Assembly: GCF_016908515.1 (NCBI RefSeq)
Contig: NZ_JAFBEA010000012.1
Location: 80,674 to 144,673 of the forward strand
Length of the DNA: 64,000 nt
Origin: Virgibacillus halotolerans
GTDB lineage: Bacteria > Bacillota > Bacilli > Bacillales > Amphibacillaceae
Direction of reading: 5' to 3'
In this document: positions 18,557-28,689 of the stretch, piece after piece
Numbering within the stretch: the stretch's first letter is position 1
Layout of the letters: every line of letters starts with the position of its first letter
Translations under genes and position numbers: made by a program
The notes under the pieces: generated by a model
The model's database searches: none
What the model was told of the DNA's origin: nothing
The model's input: only the letters and a program-made list of their open reading frames with translations

Positions 18557-20374
18557 ATGACAACAAAGCATACATCAAAAACACTATACCGTTCAGAGGT
18601 TCCTGCTGAACAAACATGGAATTTAACAGATTTATTCGCTTCTGATAATGCGTGGGAGAAAGAATTAGAGAAAGTGAAAGAAGATGTACAGCAAGTTGTA
18701 CAGTATAAAGGAAAATTAGGAACAGATGCAGCAACATTGTTCGCCTGCCTGTCAGTACTGGAAGCGTTTCAGAAGCGGGTTATTCATGTGGCTACCTATG
18801 CTAATCTACGTTCAAGTGCAGATGGATCCGATCCGAACAACCAGCGTGACGCAGCTAAAGTTGCTTCTGCACTTGCTGGTATTGGAACCAAACTTTCTTT
18901 TATTAATTCCGAATTGCTGACTCTATCTGACGAAACGATCGAACAATTTCTAAAGGAAGAACCTAAATTAAAAGTGTATCAAAAAATGCTTGCAGATATT
19001 GCGGAAAAAAAGCCATACACATTAGCACCTGACATTGAAGAAACGTTAGCAGCATTTGGCGAGGTTCATGATGCACCCTATATGATATACGAACGAAGCA
19101 AGTCATCTGATATGGTCTTTGACGACATTGAGGATGATCAGGGAAATAAGCTTCCCATGTCAGCCGCGCTTTATGAAGACCGCTATGAAATAGCAGCTGA
19201 TGCTGGTATCCGCCAAAAATCTTATGCATCTTTCAGCCATACATTGAATCAATATAAAAATACCTTTGCGGCAAACTATGCCACAGAAGTCACGAGACAA
19301 GTTACCGAAGCACGCCTTCGCAATTATGGCTCTGTAACAGATATGCTGCTTCATCAGCAACAGGTTACAAAGGAAATGTATCACAATCAACTCGATGTGA
19401 TTCAACAAGAACTCGCACCACATATGCGACGTTACGCAAAACTTAAAAAGGAAAAGCTTGGCCAGGATAAGCTTCATTATTATGATTTACAAGCGCCATT
19501 AGAGCCGGACTTCGACCCACAGACAACCTATGAGGAGGCAACTGCAACCATTGAGGAAGCATTACAGATCATGGGACCGGAATACAGTGAGATTATAAAT
19601 AAAGGGGTTAATAACCGTTGGGTAGACCGCTCCAATAACGTTGGTAAAGCAAGTGGTGCATTTTGTGACACCCCATATGGCGTACATCCTTATATCATGG
19701 TGACATGGACAGGAGCCATGCGTGGTGCGTTTATTCTAGCCCACGAATTAGGCCATGCTGGACATTTTTATTTAGCTGGTGAAAACCAGAACCTGATGAA
19801 TACAGAACCATCCACCTATTTTGTCGAAGCACCGTCCACTTTAAATGAATTGCTACTAGCGGAGCATTTATTGAATAAAACGGATGATAAACAAATGAAA
19901 CGTTGGGTCATTACACAGTTACTCGGAACCTATTATCATAATTTCATTACCCATCTACTCGAGGGCGAATTCCAGCGTCGCGTCTATGCCTTAGCTGAAG
20001 CCGGCACACCGTTGACAGCAGATGTTTTAACCAAGCAAAAAAGAGAAGCGCTTGAAAACTTCTGGGGCGATGCAGTGGAATTTGACGAGGATGCAGGTTT
20101 GACCTGGATGCGCCAGCCACATTATTATATGGGATTATATCCATATACTTATTCTGCTGGTTTAACTGTTTCTACGGCAATCGCACAGAAGATTAAAACG
20201 GAAGGAAAACCTGCCGTTGATCGTTGGCTGGATGTATTGAAATCGGGTGGTAGCAAGAAGCCGCTTGAGTTGATTAAACAAGCTGGTGTGGATATGTCCA
20301 AACCTGATGCCATTAAAGAAGCGGTCGCGTATGTTGGGTCACTTGTGGACGAGCTGGAGAAAAGTTACGAATAA
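18557..20374 (+). CDS. pepF: Oligoendopeptidase F
   Basis: A 605-residue M3B family zinc metallopeptidase that cleaves short peptides in the cytoplasm. The catalytic motif HELGHAGHF places zinc ligands at His396 and His400 with Glu397 as the base, and a later glutamate lies in STLNELLLAEHLL. The C-terminal YTYSAGLTVSTAIA is typical of PepF. RBS GGAGGG precedes ATG 18557. It is monocistronic, with a strong terminator 22 bases downstream. In B. subtilis pepF (yjbG) lies in a different chromosomal region, so this is a local difference in order. Confidence 0.95.
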   Translation: MTTKHTSKTLYRSEVPAEQTWNLTDLFASDNAWEKELEKVKEDVQQVVQYKGKLGTDAATLFACLSVLEAFQKRVIHVATYANLRSSADGSDPNNQRDAAKVASALAGIGTKLSFINSELLTLSDETIEQFLKEEPKLKVYQKMLADIAEKKPYTLAPDIEETLAAFGEVHDAPYMIYERSKSSDMVFDDIEDDQGNKLPMSAALYEDRYEIAADAGIRQKSYASFSHTLNQYKNTFAANYATEVTRQVTEARLRNYGSVTDMLLHQQQVTKEMYHNQLDVIQQELAPHMRRYAKLKKEKLGQDKLHYYDLQAPLEPDFDPQTTYEEATATIEEALQIMGPEYSEIINKGVNNRWVDRSNNVGKASGAFCDTPYGVHPYIMVTWTGAMRGAFILAHELGHAGHFYLAGENQNLMNTEPSTYFVEAPSTLNELLLAEHLLNKTDDKQMKRWVITQLLGTYYHNFITHLLEGEFQRRVYALAEAGTPLTADVLTKQKREALENFWGDAVEFDEDAGLTWMRQPHYYMGLYPYTYSAGLTVSTAIAQKIKTEGKPAVDRWLDVLKSGGSKKPLELIKQAGVDMSKPDAIKEAVAYVGSLVDELEKSYE

Positions 20375-20395
20375 CATTGAATTGGAATTGGATTA

Positions 20396-20430
20396 GGGAG
20401 GATCAGCATTTATCTGATCCTCCCTTTTTG
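20396..20430 (+). terminator. Terminator of pepF
   Basis: Perfect 11-bp stem GGGAGGATCAG/CTGATCCTCCC with a 7-base loop, followed by TTTTTG. Confidence 0.95.
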
Positions 20431-20499
20431 ATTTTATAGTTTGACGCCCAACTAAAGGCGTTCGGCGATCAACTTTATCCGGGGAGCGCCTAACTAGGC

Positions 20500-20528
20500 A
20501 AAAAAGGCACCCACTAAGCGTGAGCGCC
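20500..20528 (-). terminator. Terminator of hemEHY
   Basis: On the minus strand GGCGCTCAC pairs with GTGGGTGCC through two G-U wobbles across a GCTTA loop and runs straight into TTTTTT. It is 29 bases past the hemY stop. Confidence 0.8.
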
Positions 20529-20557
20529 TCCCCATAAAAATCCAACATAAAATATCA

Positions 20558-21961
20558 TTAATCCTGTAAAAATGCTAATACTTCAGCGACAGCTTTTTCG
20601 CCCTGTTCAATACAATCCGGTACGCCAACGCCTTCATAGGAGCTTCCTGCAATAAATACACCCCGTAACTTGCTACTTGCCTCAGATCGAACGTAAGCAA
20701 TTCGCTCATTGTGCCCTATTGTATATTGTGGCATTGCGTTTTTCCAGCGAGTAATCACACTGAATTCAGGTTTTGCTTTTATTTTCATTGTTTTATTTAA
20801 ATCCTTTAAAACAATCTCTGTAATTTCTTCATCCGATAAATCGACAACTTCCTGGTCATCTGGTTTACCCACATAACAACGCAACAGTACTTTTCCTTTC
20901 GGTGTGGTGGATGGCCATTTCCGATGTGTCCATGTACATGCTGTTATGCGATAGTCACTTGTTCTTGAGATAACAAAGCCAGTTCCATCCACTGCTTTTT
21001 TTATTGCGGATTGATCAAATGCCATCGCAACATTTGCCACAGATGTGGATGGAACATGATTAAACTGTTTAAAGAAATCATATTGGCTGAACACCTTTGG
21101 TAGTGTATGATGTGGTGTTGTCATCACGATGGCATCTGCTTTATATACATCACCATTGCTTAATAAAAGATGGTAGCCATGTTCTTTTTTCTCCACATGA
21201 TCCACTGCCACTTGTTTAGTGACGATATTTGCCTCTAATTGACGCTCCAGTTCAATCACTAATGTTTCCAAACCATTTTCAAAGGAGAAAAATGCGCCCG
21301 GTTTTTTGCCAGTAGATGCTTTTTTCTTCGGTGTGGTTTGCTTTAATCCTTTAATTAAGCTGCCATACTTCTGTTCCAACTCGTGAAAGTTAGGAAATGT
21401 CGCCATCAAGCTCATTTCATCCAGATCGCCGGAATAAATGCCCGACAATAACGGATCCAGCTGATTTTCTACTAATTCATTACCAAAACGGCGACGGAAA
21501 AATGCGCCAAGCGACTGGTCACTTCCTTTTTTCCCTTTTGGCATCACAAGATCAAACCCAGCTCTTATTTTCCCTTTTAAAGTAGTAATACGGGAAAATA
21601 AAAATGGGCGCATTTCCATTGGTATCCCCATATAGGACCCACCAGGCATTTTATGTAACTTATTCTTAACTAGAATATAGGATTGCCCTGTTCCATTTCG
21701 AACAAGTTGGTCACTTATTCCTAATTCCTCCACAAGCTTGACGGCAGGTTTTTTTCTCGATAAAAAGGAATCCGGTCCACGTTCAATTGTAAATCCATAC
21801 CGTTTTGTTGTTTTTATTTTTCCGCCTAAACGATTGCTCGCTTCAATCAGCTTCACTTCATAGGGTAAGTGCTGTTCTTTGATTGTTTTTTGTAAATAAT
21901 AGGCAGCGGATAAGCCTGTTATCCCGCCGCCTACAATTACAATTTTTTTCGTTTTGGTCAT
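20558..21961 (-). CDS. hemY: Coproporphyrinogen III oxidase / protoporphyrinogen oxidase HemY (CgoX)
   Basis: A 467-residue FAD-dependent oxidase. In Gram-positives it oxidises coproporphyrinogen III to coproporphyrin III in the coproporphyrin-dependent heme pathway. The N-terminal FAD motif is VIVGGGITGLSAAYYL (residues 8-23) and the C-terminal FAD segment is FIAGSSYEGVGVPDCIEQG. RGPDSFLSRKP and the DPLLSGIYSGD segment are family hallmarks. Its ATG overlaps the hemH stop by one base, giving translational coupling. It is the last gene of hemE-hemH-hemY. Confidence 0.96.
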   Translation of the reverse strand: MTKTKKIVIVGGGITGLSAAYYLQKTIKEQHLPYEVKLIEASNRLGGKIKTTKRYGFTIERGPDSFLSRKKPAVKLVEELGISDQLVRNGTGQSYILVKNKLHKMPGGSYMGIPMEMRPFLFSRITTLKGKIRAGFDLVMPKGKKGSDQSLGAFFRRRFGNELVENQLDPLLSGIYSGDLDEMSLMATFPNFHELEQKYGSLIKGLKQTTPKKKASTGKKPGAFFSFENGLETLVIELERQLEANIVTKQVAVDHVEKKEHGYHLLLSNGDVYKADAIVMTTPHHTLPKVFSQYDFFKQFNHVPSTSVANVAMAFDQSAIKKAVDGTGFVISRTSDYRITACTWTHRKWPSTTPKGKVLLRCYVGKPDDQEVVDLSDEEITEIVLKDLNKTMKIKAKPEFSVITRWKNAMPQYTIGHNERIAYVRSEASSKLRGVFIAGSSYEGVGVPDCIEQGEKAVAEVLAFLQD

Positions 21962-22896
21962 TACGCTTCACGCTTTATTTTTTTCGATACTACATTGGCG
22001 AGTGTTTCGATAAATAAAGGATTCGTGTTCGGCATTTCTGGACGATGGTATGTTGCCCCAATATCGTCACAAACTACTTTACACTCGTAATCATTATCAT
22101 ATAATACTTCCAAGTGATCTGCGATAAATCCAACTGGTGCATAAACAAAAGAACGGTAGCCTTTTTGTTCATATAGATCGCGTGTTAAGTCCTGAACATC
22201 TGGTCCAAGCCACGGATCTGGTGTATTCCCTTCACTTTGCCAGCCGATTTCGTAATTTTTAATACCTGCTTTTTCTGTAATCAGTTGTGCAGTTTCTTTC
22301 AGTTGATCCGGGTAAGGATCGCCATTTTGCAATATTTTCTCTGGCAGACTATGCGCAGAAACGATTAATACTGCCTTTTCGCGCTCATCTTGTGGCATTT
22401 GAACATAAATCTCGTCAATTTTATCTGCCCAATATTTAATGAATCCCGGCTCATTGTACCAACTTTCAACCGAGTCAATCGCAATGCCATGTTTTGCTGC
22501 TTCGTCATTGGCTCGGGTATTGTAGGATTTCACACTAAATGTAGAATAGTGTGGAGCAAGTACAAGTGAAACTGCTTCCGTAATACCATCCTTTGCCATT
22601 TCCTGTACTGCATCTTCAATAAATGGTTCAATATGCTTTAGACCGATATATGCTTTATATTCATATTCATCCTGGTCCGCATTGAGCTTTGCTTCTAATG
22701 CTTTTGTCTGCGCTTCGGTGATGCGTGCTAACGGTGAAATTCCACCAATCGCTTTATAGCGATCTTTTAAATCTTGTAGGGCATCTGGTTCAGGCTTTCT
22801 GCCGTGACGAATGTCCGTGTAGTAACGTTCAATATCTTCTTCTTTGTAGGGCGTACCATACGCCATTACGAGTAAACCGATTTTTTTCTTTTCCAT
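21961..22896 (-). CDS. hemH: Coproporphyrin III ferrochelatase (HemH/CpfC)
   Basis: A 311-residue ferrochelatase of the soluble Gram-positive type, inserting Fe2+ into coproporphyrin III. The iron-site histidine is in [10 protein letters not shown] and the glutamate in [12 protein letters not shown]. The N-terminal [20 protein letters not shown] matches the family. It lies 35 bases after hemE and overlaps hemY by one base. RBS GGAAAGG lies upstream of ATG 22896. Confidence 0.96.
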   Translation of the reverse strand: MEKKKIGLLVMAYGTPYKEEDIERYYTDIRHGRKPEPDALQDLKDRYKAIGGISPLARITEAQTKALEAKLNADQDEYEYKAYIGLKHIEPFIEDAVQEMAKDGITEAVSLVLAPHYSTFSVKSYNTRANDEAAKHGIAIDSVESWYNEPGFIKYWADKIDEIYVQMPQDEREKAVLIVSAHSLPEKILQNGDPYPDQLKETAQLITEKAGIKNYEIGWQSEGNTPDPWLGPDVQDLTRDLYEQKGYRSFVYAPVGFIADHLEVLYDNDYECKVVCDDIGATYHRPEMPNTNPLFIETLANVVSKKIKREA

Positions 22897-22931
22897 TTTG
22901 CAAGCAACCTTTCCTTAATTAGAATACTATC

Positions 22932-23966
22932 CTATCGCTTGGTATACGTATGAATCAAATCAGTCAGCTTTTTCAATGTGGCTGGCTTTATATCAGGTGT
23001 TACACCGTGACCTAAATTAAATACATATTTCCCATGTTCCATACCTTCATCCAAAATTGCTTTTGTGCGCTTTTCTATTGTTTCCCAATCTGTTAATAAA
23101 ATCGTTGGATCAAGGTTTCCTTGAAGAACTTTCGTAATCCCCATTTGACGTGCTTCCGTAATCGAAGTTCGCCAATCCAATCCAATAACATCTACTGGTA
23201 AGTCATTAAATTCCAGTAGTAAATGATTTGCACCAACACCGAATATGATCAATGGTATATCATGTTTCCGTAATTCAGAAAAGATCCGAGTCATAATAGG
23301 CTTAATGAATAGACGATAATCCGCAGCATTTAGCGCGCCCACCCATGAATCGAATATTTGCACTGCACTTACGCCGGCTTCTATTTGTGCCTCCACATAA
23401 GTGATCGTCATATCTGCCAGTTTATCCATTAACAAGAACCATGTTTCCGGCTCACGATACATAAATGCTTTTGTTTTGCTGTAATTTTTCGATGGGCCAC
23501 CCTCAATCATGTAGCTCGCCAATGTAAATGGAGCGCCACTAAAACCAATTAACGGTACCTCAAGCTGTTCCTCTGTCAGCAGACGAATCGTCTCCAGTAC
23601 GTAGGGAACATCTGCCTTGGGATTAATGGTCCCCAGCTTTTCAACATCCTGAAAAGTAGCTACGGGATTATGGATAACCGGACCAATTCCATTTTTAATT
23701 TCTACATCAATACCTAAGGCTGGGAGTGGCGACATAATATCTTTATATAAAATTGCCGCATCTGTACCATAATTTTCAACTGGTAGGCGTGTAACGTAAG
23801 CACCCAGCTCCGGTTGATGTGTGATTTCAAATAAAGAATACTTTTTCTTCAGCTCGAGATATTCCGGTTGTGATCGACCAGCTTGTCTCATATACCATGC
23901 TGGAATGTGTTCCGTTTTTTCACCTTTGTATGCCTTGATAATTGTATCGTTTATTTGCTTTGACAT
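22932..23966 (-). CDS. hemE: Uroporphyrinogen decarboxylase
   Basis: A 344-residue enzyme converting uroporphyrinogen III to coproporphyrinogen III. The signature [14 protein letters not shown] is at residues 23-36, and [18 protein letters not shown] and GLDWRTS are further family blocks. The start is ATG 23966, seven bases after AAAGGGTG; a GTG three codons earlier is part of that Shine-Dalgarno sequence. It opens the hem operon, with pbpF just upstream on the same strand, the same order as B. subtilis pbpF-hemEHY. Confidence 0.96.
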   Translation of the reverse strand: MSKQINDTIIKAYKGEKTEHIPAWYMRQAGRSQPEYLELKKKYSLFEITHQPELGAYVTRLPVENYGTDAAILYKDIMSPLPALGIDVEIKNGIGPVIHNPVATFQDVEKLGTINPKADVPYVLETIRLLTEEQLEVPLIGFSGAPFTLASYMIEGGPSKNYSKTKAFMYREPETWFLLMDKLADMTITYVEAQIEAGVSAVQIFDSWVGALNAADYRLFIKPIMTRIFSELRKHDIPLIIFGVGANHLLLEFNDLPVDVIGLDWRTSITEARQMGITKVLQGNLDPTILLTDWETIEKRTKAILDEGMEHGKYVFNLGHGVTPDIKPATLKKLTDLIHTYTKR

Positions 23967-24068
23967 ATCTTTCACCCTTTATACGTAATAATTCCCTATC
24001 CAACTATATCGACTTAAACCGCAACTGTATAGTAGAGTAGCTTGATTGTCATGAATTCGTCTAAATTA

Positions 24069-26267
24069 CTACCATGACAATTCAACAGATTCCGAGACCT
24101 TTCCTTCCAGTTTTGTCAGCGGGTCATAAGGAACGACATAATATTTATTACCCTTGAATAATGCATTGTCGATAACGAACGTTGTCTTGCCTTCAACTTC
24201 CCCAACACGTTTATCAATGCCTTCCTGATCCAGATAAATACGGTAAACCACACGCTCGTCATTAGAGCCGGTCCATGACAAATTTCCTTTCACAAGGGAT
24301 AGGCTGCCAAATTCAAGGTTTGCCTTTAAATCCGTAATTTCTGGTAAGATAATCGGTCGCTGTAATCCATTCACAGCTTCCGGCTTCGTGAAGCTGTCCG
24401 CCAATCCTTCCTGCTGATCCATTTCAGTTAAGATTTTTTTAGTCAATTGGGTTGGATAGGAACTCCCAGCTGTTAAATAATGATCTTTATCCGAATTATC
24501 ATAGCCCATCCACAATGCACTAACATATTCTGGTGTATAACCGACAAACCAGGCATCTTTCGTTTGCCCTTCCACCAGTGGATGCTGGGTAGAACCAGTT
24601 TTTCCTGCAAGCGCTTTGGGATATTCGCCGGAAGATGCTGTGCCACTTTTTACCGTTTCCATTAAAATCTCTGTCATATTCCATGCGACCTGTGGACTGA
24701 ATACTGCTTCCTCATCCAATTCTGCCTGGAAGATTAATTCGCTGTCCCTGTCATATATTTGGTCAATCGTATGGGATTTAGCCATCTTACCGCTATTTGC
24801 AAAGGTACGATAACTTTCCACCAATTGCACGGGTGTTATTCCCTCTTCCAGACCACCTAATGCAATTGCTAAGCCGTCATCTTCGATCGTAATGTCCATT
24901 TTGTTAAGATAGCTTTTCGCATTGTCTATTCCAATTTGATCAAGCAGCCACACCGTAGGAGCATTTTTCGACTGGATTAGCGCCTGGTAGAGTGATACCG
25001 CACCATCATATTGTTTATTCGCGTTCTCTACTTCATATCCATTATAGTCAATCGGCTGATCCGGTATAATGGAATAAGGGTTAAATTTATCGTCCTCTAA
25101 TGCTGGACCATAGACGGCGATTGGCTTAATAGTTGATCCCGGTTGACGTTGCACTGTTATCCGGTTTAAATCGCCTATCTGGTAATCCCTGCCCCCGATA
25201 GCTGCTACAATTTTACCTGTTGCTTGCTCCATCATAACAAACGCACCTTCGACCCCCGCAGTATTCCCTGGGAAATATTCGTCATTTTTAAATTGCTCAT
25301 ATGCGATGTGCTGCGCCGTTTCATCGATATTCGCTATAATTCGGTAGCCTCCACGTTTTAATTCATCAATTGATAAATCATGTTGATCTGCCGCCTCTTT
25401 CTTAACGAGATCCACATAGCTGTCTGTCGATGGATCGATTTCTCGCTCACTAACTTGGAGCCCGAGTGTTTCTTCCTGTGCTGCTTTGCTAGTCTCTGCT
25501 GAAATAACGCCAGTACTTTCCATTGCCTGTAAAACAATATTTCTTCTTTCCATTGCTTTTTCTGGATGGTCGATTGGTGAATAGCCATTTGGTGCCTTTG
25601 CCAATCCTGCCAACATCGCGCCTTCCGCAACCGTTAAGTCTGCCGCAGACTTTGAAAAAAAGTATTGTGCTGCTGTTTCAATCCCATAAACGCCTTTTCC
25701 AAAGTACATTTGATTGACATACAGCTCTAAAATCTCATCCTTTGAAAATCGTCTTTCCAGATTGAAAGCTGCCATTACTTCCTTCGCTTTTCGTCCCCAT
25801 GTTTTATCATTGTATAGGAATAAATTCTTAGCTAGCTGCTGTGTGATTGTACTTGCGCCTTCCACCTTGCCACGCGCAATAATATTCTTATAGACCGCAC
25901 GCATGACAGACTTCGTATCAATCCCGGAGTGCTCAAAAAAACGCCTGTCCTCAATTGATATAAAGGCATTTTGTACATCTTTCGGTACATCCTTGATCGA
26001 AATAAGTGTTCGATTTTCTTTATATAATTTGCTGATTAATTCGCCGTCTGCTGTTTCAATCGTTGTTGTCGCATCTAATTCCAGGGCATCATTATCTACA
26101 ACGATCATTCCACCAAAGAACACGACGCCATATCCAATTACCCCGATAATAATCAGGGCACATAAAGCGATTAAAATCCGCTTTGTCCGTTTTCTTAAGG
26201 GAGAAGGTTTTCGCTTGTCCTTATGGAATTCTGCACGTGTTATTGGACCATTTAATTGTTCATCCAT
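24069..26267 (-). CDS. pbpF: Class A penicillin-binding protein (PBP1A family, PbpF-like)
   Basis: A 732-residue bifunctional peptidoglycan synthase. A cytoplasmic tail and one membrane segment (about 28-52) lead to a GT51 glycosyltransferase domain containing IEDRRFFEHSGID, STITQQLAKNLF and EGAMLAGLAKAPNGYSP. The transpeptidase domain follows: PGSTIKP with Ser378 and Lys381, SKNAP and KTGST. A fibronectin-like C-terminal tail is likely. ATG 26267 is preceded by AGAGGTG; upstream in-frame codons lack a site. B. subtilis pbpF, next to hemE and yhgC, acts in germination and outgrowth, and here the same order is kept. Confidence 0.93.
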   Translation of the reverse strand: MDEQLNGPITRAEFHKDKRKPSPLRKRTKRILIALCALIIIGVIGYGVVFFGGMIVVDNDALELDATTTIETADGELISKLYKENRTLISIKDVPKDVQNAFISIEDRRFFEHSGIDTKSVMRAVYKNIIARGKVEGASTITQQLAKNLFLYNDKTWGRKAKEVMAAFNLERRFSKDEILELYVNQMYFGKGVYGIETAAQYFFSKSAADLTVAEGAMLAGLAKAPNGYSPIDHPEKAMERRNIVLQAMESTGVISAETSKAAQEETLGLQVSEREIDPSTDSYVDLVKKEAADQHDLSIDELKRGGYRIIANIDETAQHIAYEQFKNDEYFPGNTAGVEGAFVMMEQATGKIVAAIGGRDYQIGDLNRITVQRQPGSTIKPIAVYGPALEDDKFNPYSIIPDQPIDYNGYEVENANKQYDGAVSLYQALIQSKNAPTVWLLDQIGIDNAKSYLNKMDITIEDDGLAIALGGLEEGITPVQLVESYRTFANSGKMAKSHTIDQIYDRDSELIFQAELDEEAVFSPQVAWNMTEILMETVKSGTASSGEYPKALAGKTGSTQHPLVEGQTKDAWFVGYTPEYVSALWMGYDNSDKDHYLTAGSSYPTQLTKKILTEMDQQEGLADSFTKPEAVNGLQRPIILPEITDLKANLEFGSLSLVKGNLSWTGSNDERVVYRIYLDQEGIDKRVGEVEGKTTFVIDNALFKGNKYYVVPYDPLTKLEGKVSESVELSW

Positions 26268-26378
26268 TTGTTCACCTCTACACAAATACACTATTTATTA
26301 TACGACATTATATGACAATCTAAAAGCAAAAAACTTCATTTCACCTGTTTCGGCTGTTTTCTAAACAGATAATTTTTT

Positions 26379-26718
26379 TTGACACAAAATCTATGAACTG
26401 CAACATAACATGTTGCTTCGGAAATACACTACGATTTCCGCGGGCTCGCGCTAAGCCTCCTCGCTCGCAAAGTGGAGAGATGGGGGCGACTAAAAACGTC
26501 CAGCTCATAGGCAGGCAAGCTAATTACGGCCTTTGCGGTCAACGCTTGCAGACCTTTTGTCGAGGCCACAACGTCGGCATACCCCTTGCCGGGGCAAGGA
26601 GGCTGAGGCCGCCCTAAGGATGCGCATCCGCCTGGAGCGATCCCATACGGCAGCAATAACACATGTCTTGGGAAATCGGCCAGCTGTTATATCACGGTTT
26701 CTATCAGGTGCGATAATT
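26379..26718. repeat. Intergenic repeat family 1, copy B (partly deleted)
   Basis: Begins with TTGACACAAAATCTATGAACTG, an end motif also found inverted in copy A near 10950. The left core arm GGAAATACAC is at 26420-26429, but the core is truncated at about 26474 and its right arm is missing. The GACTAAAA...GTCGGCATACCCCTTGCCGGGGCAAGG module follows (about 26487-26600), then the palindrome GGATGCGCATCC (26618-26629) and an end module shared with 32925-33005 and 63905-63965. No gene is supportable in 26268-26782. Confidence 0.8.
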
Positions 26719-26782
26719 TAAAAGCGTAATGAATCAGAATTTGGGGTATGATGGAATTAGATAGCTATTGAAAGGGGAAATA

Positions 26783-27286
26783 ATGATGAAAGCTTTTATG
26801 ACCAACGGCACCATTGATTTTTTAGAAAAACTAGTGGAAAAGCATCCCGAAATAAATTTCTTTTTAATGAATAGCACTGCAGGGGCTTTAGCTTATTATG
26901 AGAATAAGGATAAACAAGTATTCGCTTCTGGAAGGGAATATGAAGCACTCACCCAATCAGGGCAAATCACACAAGAGGGATTCGTTGTTATGAATAATAT
27001 ACCGGTTACAGATGACGACACGGCAGTATTCGAAGATCGATTTAAGCAGCAGGAAAAAGCGGTCGATGGTGTTGAAGGATTTCAGGCTTTTCGATTATTA
27101 AAGCCTAAAAAAGGAAATAAATATGTCGTTTTCACCCAGTGGCGTTCTGAAAAAGACTTCGAAAACTGGAAAAACTCGGCACAATTCGCCAAGGCACATC
27201 AGAAACAAGCAACAAAGCCATCGGCATATCCTCCAAATAAACCGTTTGTCACAACTTATCATATGTACGATCCTGAAGCAGAGTAA
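26783..27286 (+). CDS. hmoB: Heme-degrading monooxygenase HmoB (YhgC)
   Basis: A 167-residue protein with a C-terminal antibiotic-biosynthesis-monooxygenase (ABM) fold, including EGFQAFRLLKPKKG and YVVFTQWRSEKDFENW. B. subtilis YhgC, shown to be the heme monooxygenase HmoB, is likewise divergent from pbpF next to the heme genes. It opens the heme ring to release iron. The heme-ligand histidine is probably in KAHQKQ. ATG 26783 (the first of two) follows AAAGGGG by five bases. The N-terminal 60 residues are the extra domain typical of HmoB compared with HmoA. Confidence 0.87.
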   Translation: MMKAFMTNGTIDFLEKLVEKHPEINFFLMNSTAGALAYYENKDKQVFASGREYEALTQSGQITQEGFVVMNNIPVTDDDTAVFEDRFKQQEKAVDGVEGFQAFRLLKPKKGNKYVVFTQWRSEKDFENWKNSAQFAKAHQKQATKPSAYPPNKPFVTTYHMYDPEAE

Positions 27287-27311
27287 ATATAAAGCAAGGC
27301 TGTTTTCTTAT

Positions 27312-27570
27312 ACTTTGTTGCTATTGATATAAACTGCGACGCAAGAGTTGGTTGATTTCCGCTTCAGGCAGTCGCTTTCCGCGGCATTAACATTGCACAA
27401 TACTAGCGACGGAAATATACGAAGACTCCTGCGGGAAAGCGAAGACGATGAGACCCCGCAGCAGTCTTTGCAAGGAGGCTCAGCGCGAGCCCGCGGAGAG
27501 CGTAGTGTATTTCCAAAGCGAAGATAAGTACTAACTCATTATGTCGCAGTTTCTATCTACTTTAAGACCC
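27312..27570. repeat. Intergenic repeat family 1, copy C (compact form)
   Basis: The clearest compact copy. Outer inverted repeats AAACTGCGAC (27331-27340) and GTCGCAGTTT (27543-27552) enclose a TTGATTTCCGC...GCAGTCGCTTTCCGCGG segment and the core. The core arms are 27411-27420 (GGAAATATAC) and 27505-27514 (GTGTATTTCC), with one G-U pair. Inside, CTGCGGG pairs with CCCCGCAG and GGCTC with GAGCC. The flank TTGTTGCTATTGATATAAACTGCGA also occurs in copy E at about 56666. The gap 27287-27655 holds no gene. Confidence 0.85.
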
Positions 27571-27611
27571 ATTACTTAGAAAAAACAACATTCTTTTAGA
27601 GAATAGCCTAA

Positions 27612-27652
27612 AACAAAAAGCTAACTGATTATTAGCGACCAGTTAGCTTTTA
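27612..27652 (-). terminator. Terminator of the bdbC-thioredoxin operon
   Basis: AAAAAGCTAACTG and CAGTTAGCTTTT form an 11-12 bp stem, with CTTTTTGTTTT following on the minus strand. It starts directly at the end of the thioredoxin-like gene. Confidence 0.85.
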
Positions 27653-27655
27653 TGC

Positions 27656-28135
27656 TTATTTTAAGATATATTCATCAAAAAACGCTTCAAAATCCGCTTC
27701 TGTATGTTGACCAACGATGCGTCCAACTTCTTTACCATCTTTATAATGAATAAGGGTTGGCGTAGATTCTATACCATACGGACCCCATTGATCTTCAAAT
27801 TCTAACAGATTAAGCTTTTTCACCTCGACATCCAAGTCTTCAGTCACTGGCATAAGGATTGGTGTTGTACGTTGACAATAAACACATTCCGGACTATAAA
27901 AATAGACCGTTACATCTTCTCCGTTATCCAATTCCTCTTTTAATTCATCAGGCATAATCTGGTTTCCATAGAGTGGGTCATCCAGCTGATCAATCGTCGA
28001 CTGCTCCAGCTTCTTATCCCCATACGGATTATCATTATTGTTTACTGCTTGATTGTTTTTATAATCAATGACGAAATATAAACCAGCAAATAAAATGACA
28101 ATGACGCCAATAAAAATAATCAATTTCTTTTTCAT
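27656..28135 (-). CDS. Membrane-anchored thioredoxin-like thiol-disulfide oxidoreductase
   Basis: A 159-residue protein with an N-terminal membrane segment (about residues 4-23), which would place the thioredoxin domain outside the cell. The active site CVYC is in FYSPECVYCQRTTP and the cis-proline in GIESTPTLIHY. It follows the DsbB-like gene with a 3-base gap, so the two form a couple: the DsbB-like partner reoxidises this protein, which oxidises or isomerises exported substrates. This resembles BdbC/BdbD, but at 159 residues it lacks the large helical insert of BdbD. RBS AAAGGAG precedes ATG 28135. Confidence 0.85.
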   Translation of the reverse strand: MKKKLIIFIGVIVILFAGLYFVIDYKNNQAVNNNDNPYGDKKLEQSTIDQLDDPLYGNQIMPDELKEELDNGEDVTVYFYSPECVYCQRTTPILMPVTEDLDVEVKKLNLLEFEDQWGPYGIESTPTLIHYKDGKEVGRIVGQHTEADFEAFFDEYILK

Positions 28136-28138
28136 CGC

Positions 28139-28573
28139 TTAGTTTCTCCTTTGTTGTTTAAGTAAAATAAGGTGTAGGACAAAGATAACAATAAAAGCTA
28201 CTCCTGCCATAAATGGGATCGTAATAAACCCGAAGTAATTCACATAAGTAACATTACATGGAACAAGTCCACAAGCACCGCCCGCTTCTGCTAACGCAGG
28301 CAATTTCTGTATCAAATAATGATAAATGGAAACAAACATACCTATCCCACTTAATATTAAACCTGGTAACGCAATTGATAAATCTTTTTTTATTAATGCA
28401 ACCCCATAGATAATCACAAGCGGATACATCAAGATACGCTGCACCCAGCATAATTCGCAAGGCGTATATCCCATCACTTCAGAAAAAAACAAACTCCCTG
28501 CCAAAGCAATAAATGCCTGTCCCCATAGGAGCAACAATAGGTTTTCATTTACTTTCGCCTTTTCTTTTGTCAT
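28139..28573 (-). CDS. bdbC: DsbB-type disulfide oxidoreductase (BdbC-like)
   Basis: A 144-residue membrane protein with four predicted membrane segments. The first periplasmic-type cysteine pair is in TPCELCWVQRILMYP and the second in GGACGLVPC, both typical of DsbB/BdbC, which passes electrons from the thiol oxidase to quinone. ATG 28573 is chosen because GAGAGG lies upstream. In-frame codons further upstream overlap a TATAAT box at 28607-28612 and are unlikely to be translated. Followed by its thioredoxin-like partner in one operon. Confidence 0.88.
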   Translation of the reverse strand: MTKEKAKVNENLLLLLWGQAFIALAGSLFFSEVMGYTPCELCWVQRILMYPLVIIYGVALIKKDLSIALPGLILSGIGMFVSIYHYLIQKLPALAEAGGACGLVPCNVTYVNYFGFITIPFMAGVAFIVIFVLHLILLKQQRRN

Positions 28574-28606
28574 AAATGTTTTCCTCTCTCTTAAACGTAT
28601 AGTTGT

Positions 28607-28635
28607 ATTATACAAATCACAAGGGTAAAAAACAA
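28607..28635 (-). promoter_or_regulatory. Sigma-A-like promoter of the bdbC operon
   Basis: On the minus strand TTGTTT (28630-28635), a 17-base spacer and TATAAT (28607-28612), about 34 bases before the bdbC ATG. Confidence 0.5.
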
Positions 28636-28689
28636 AGGGGTTGCCTGAAATTCCTTTTTTAAATTGACAACTTTATGAACAACCAATCG

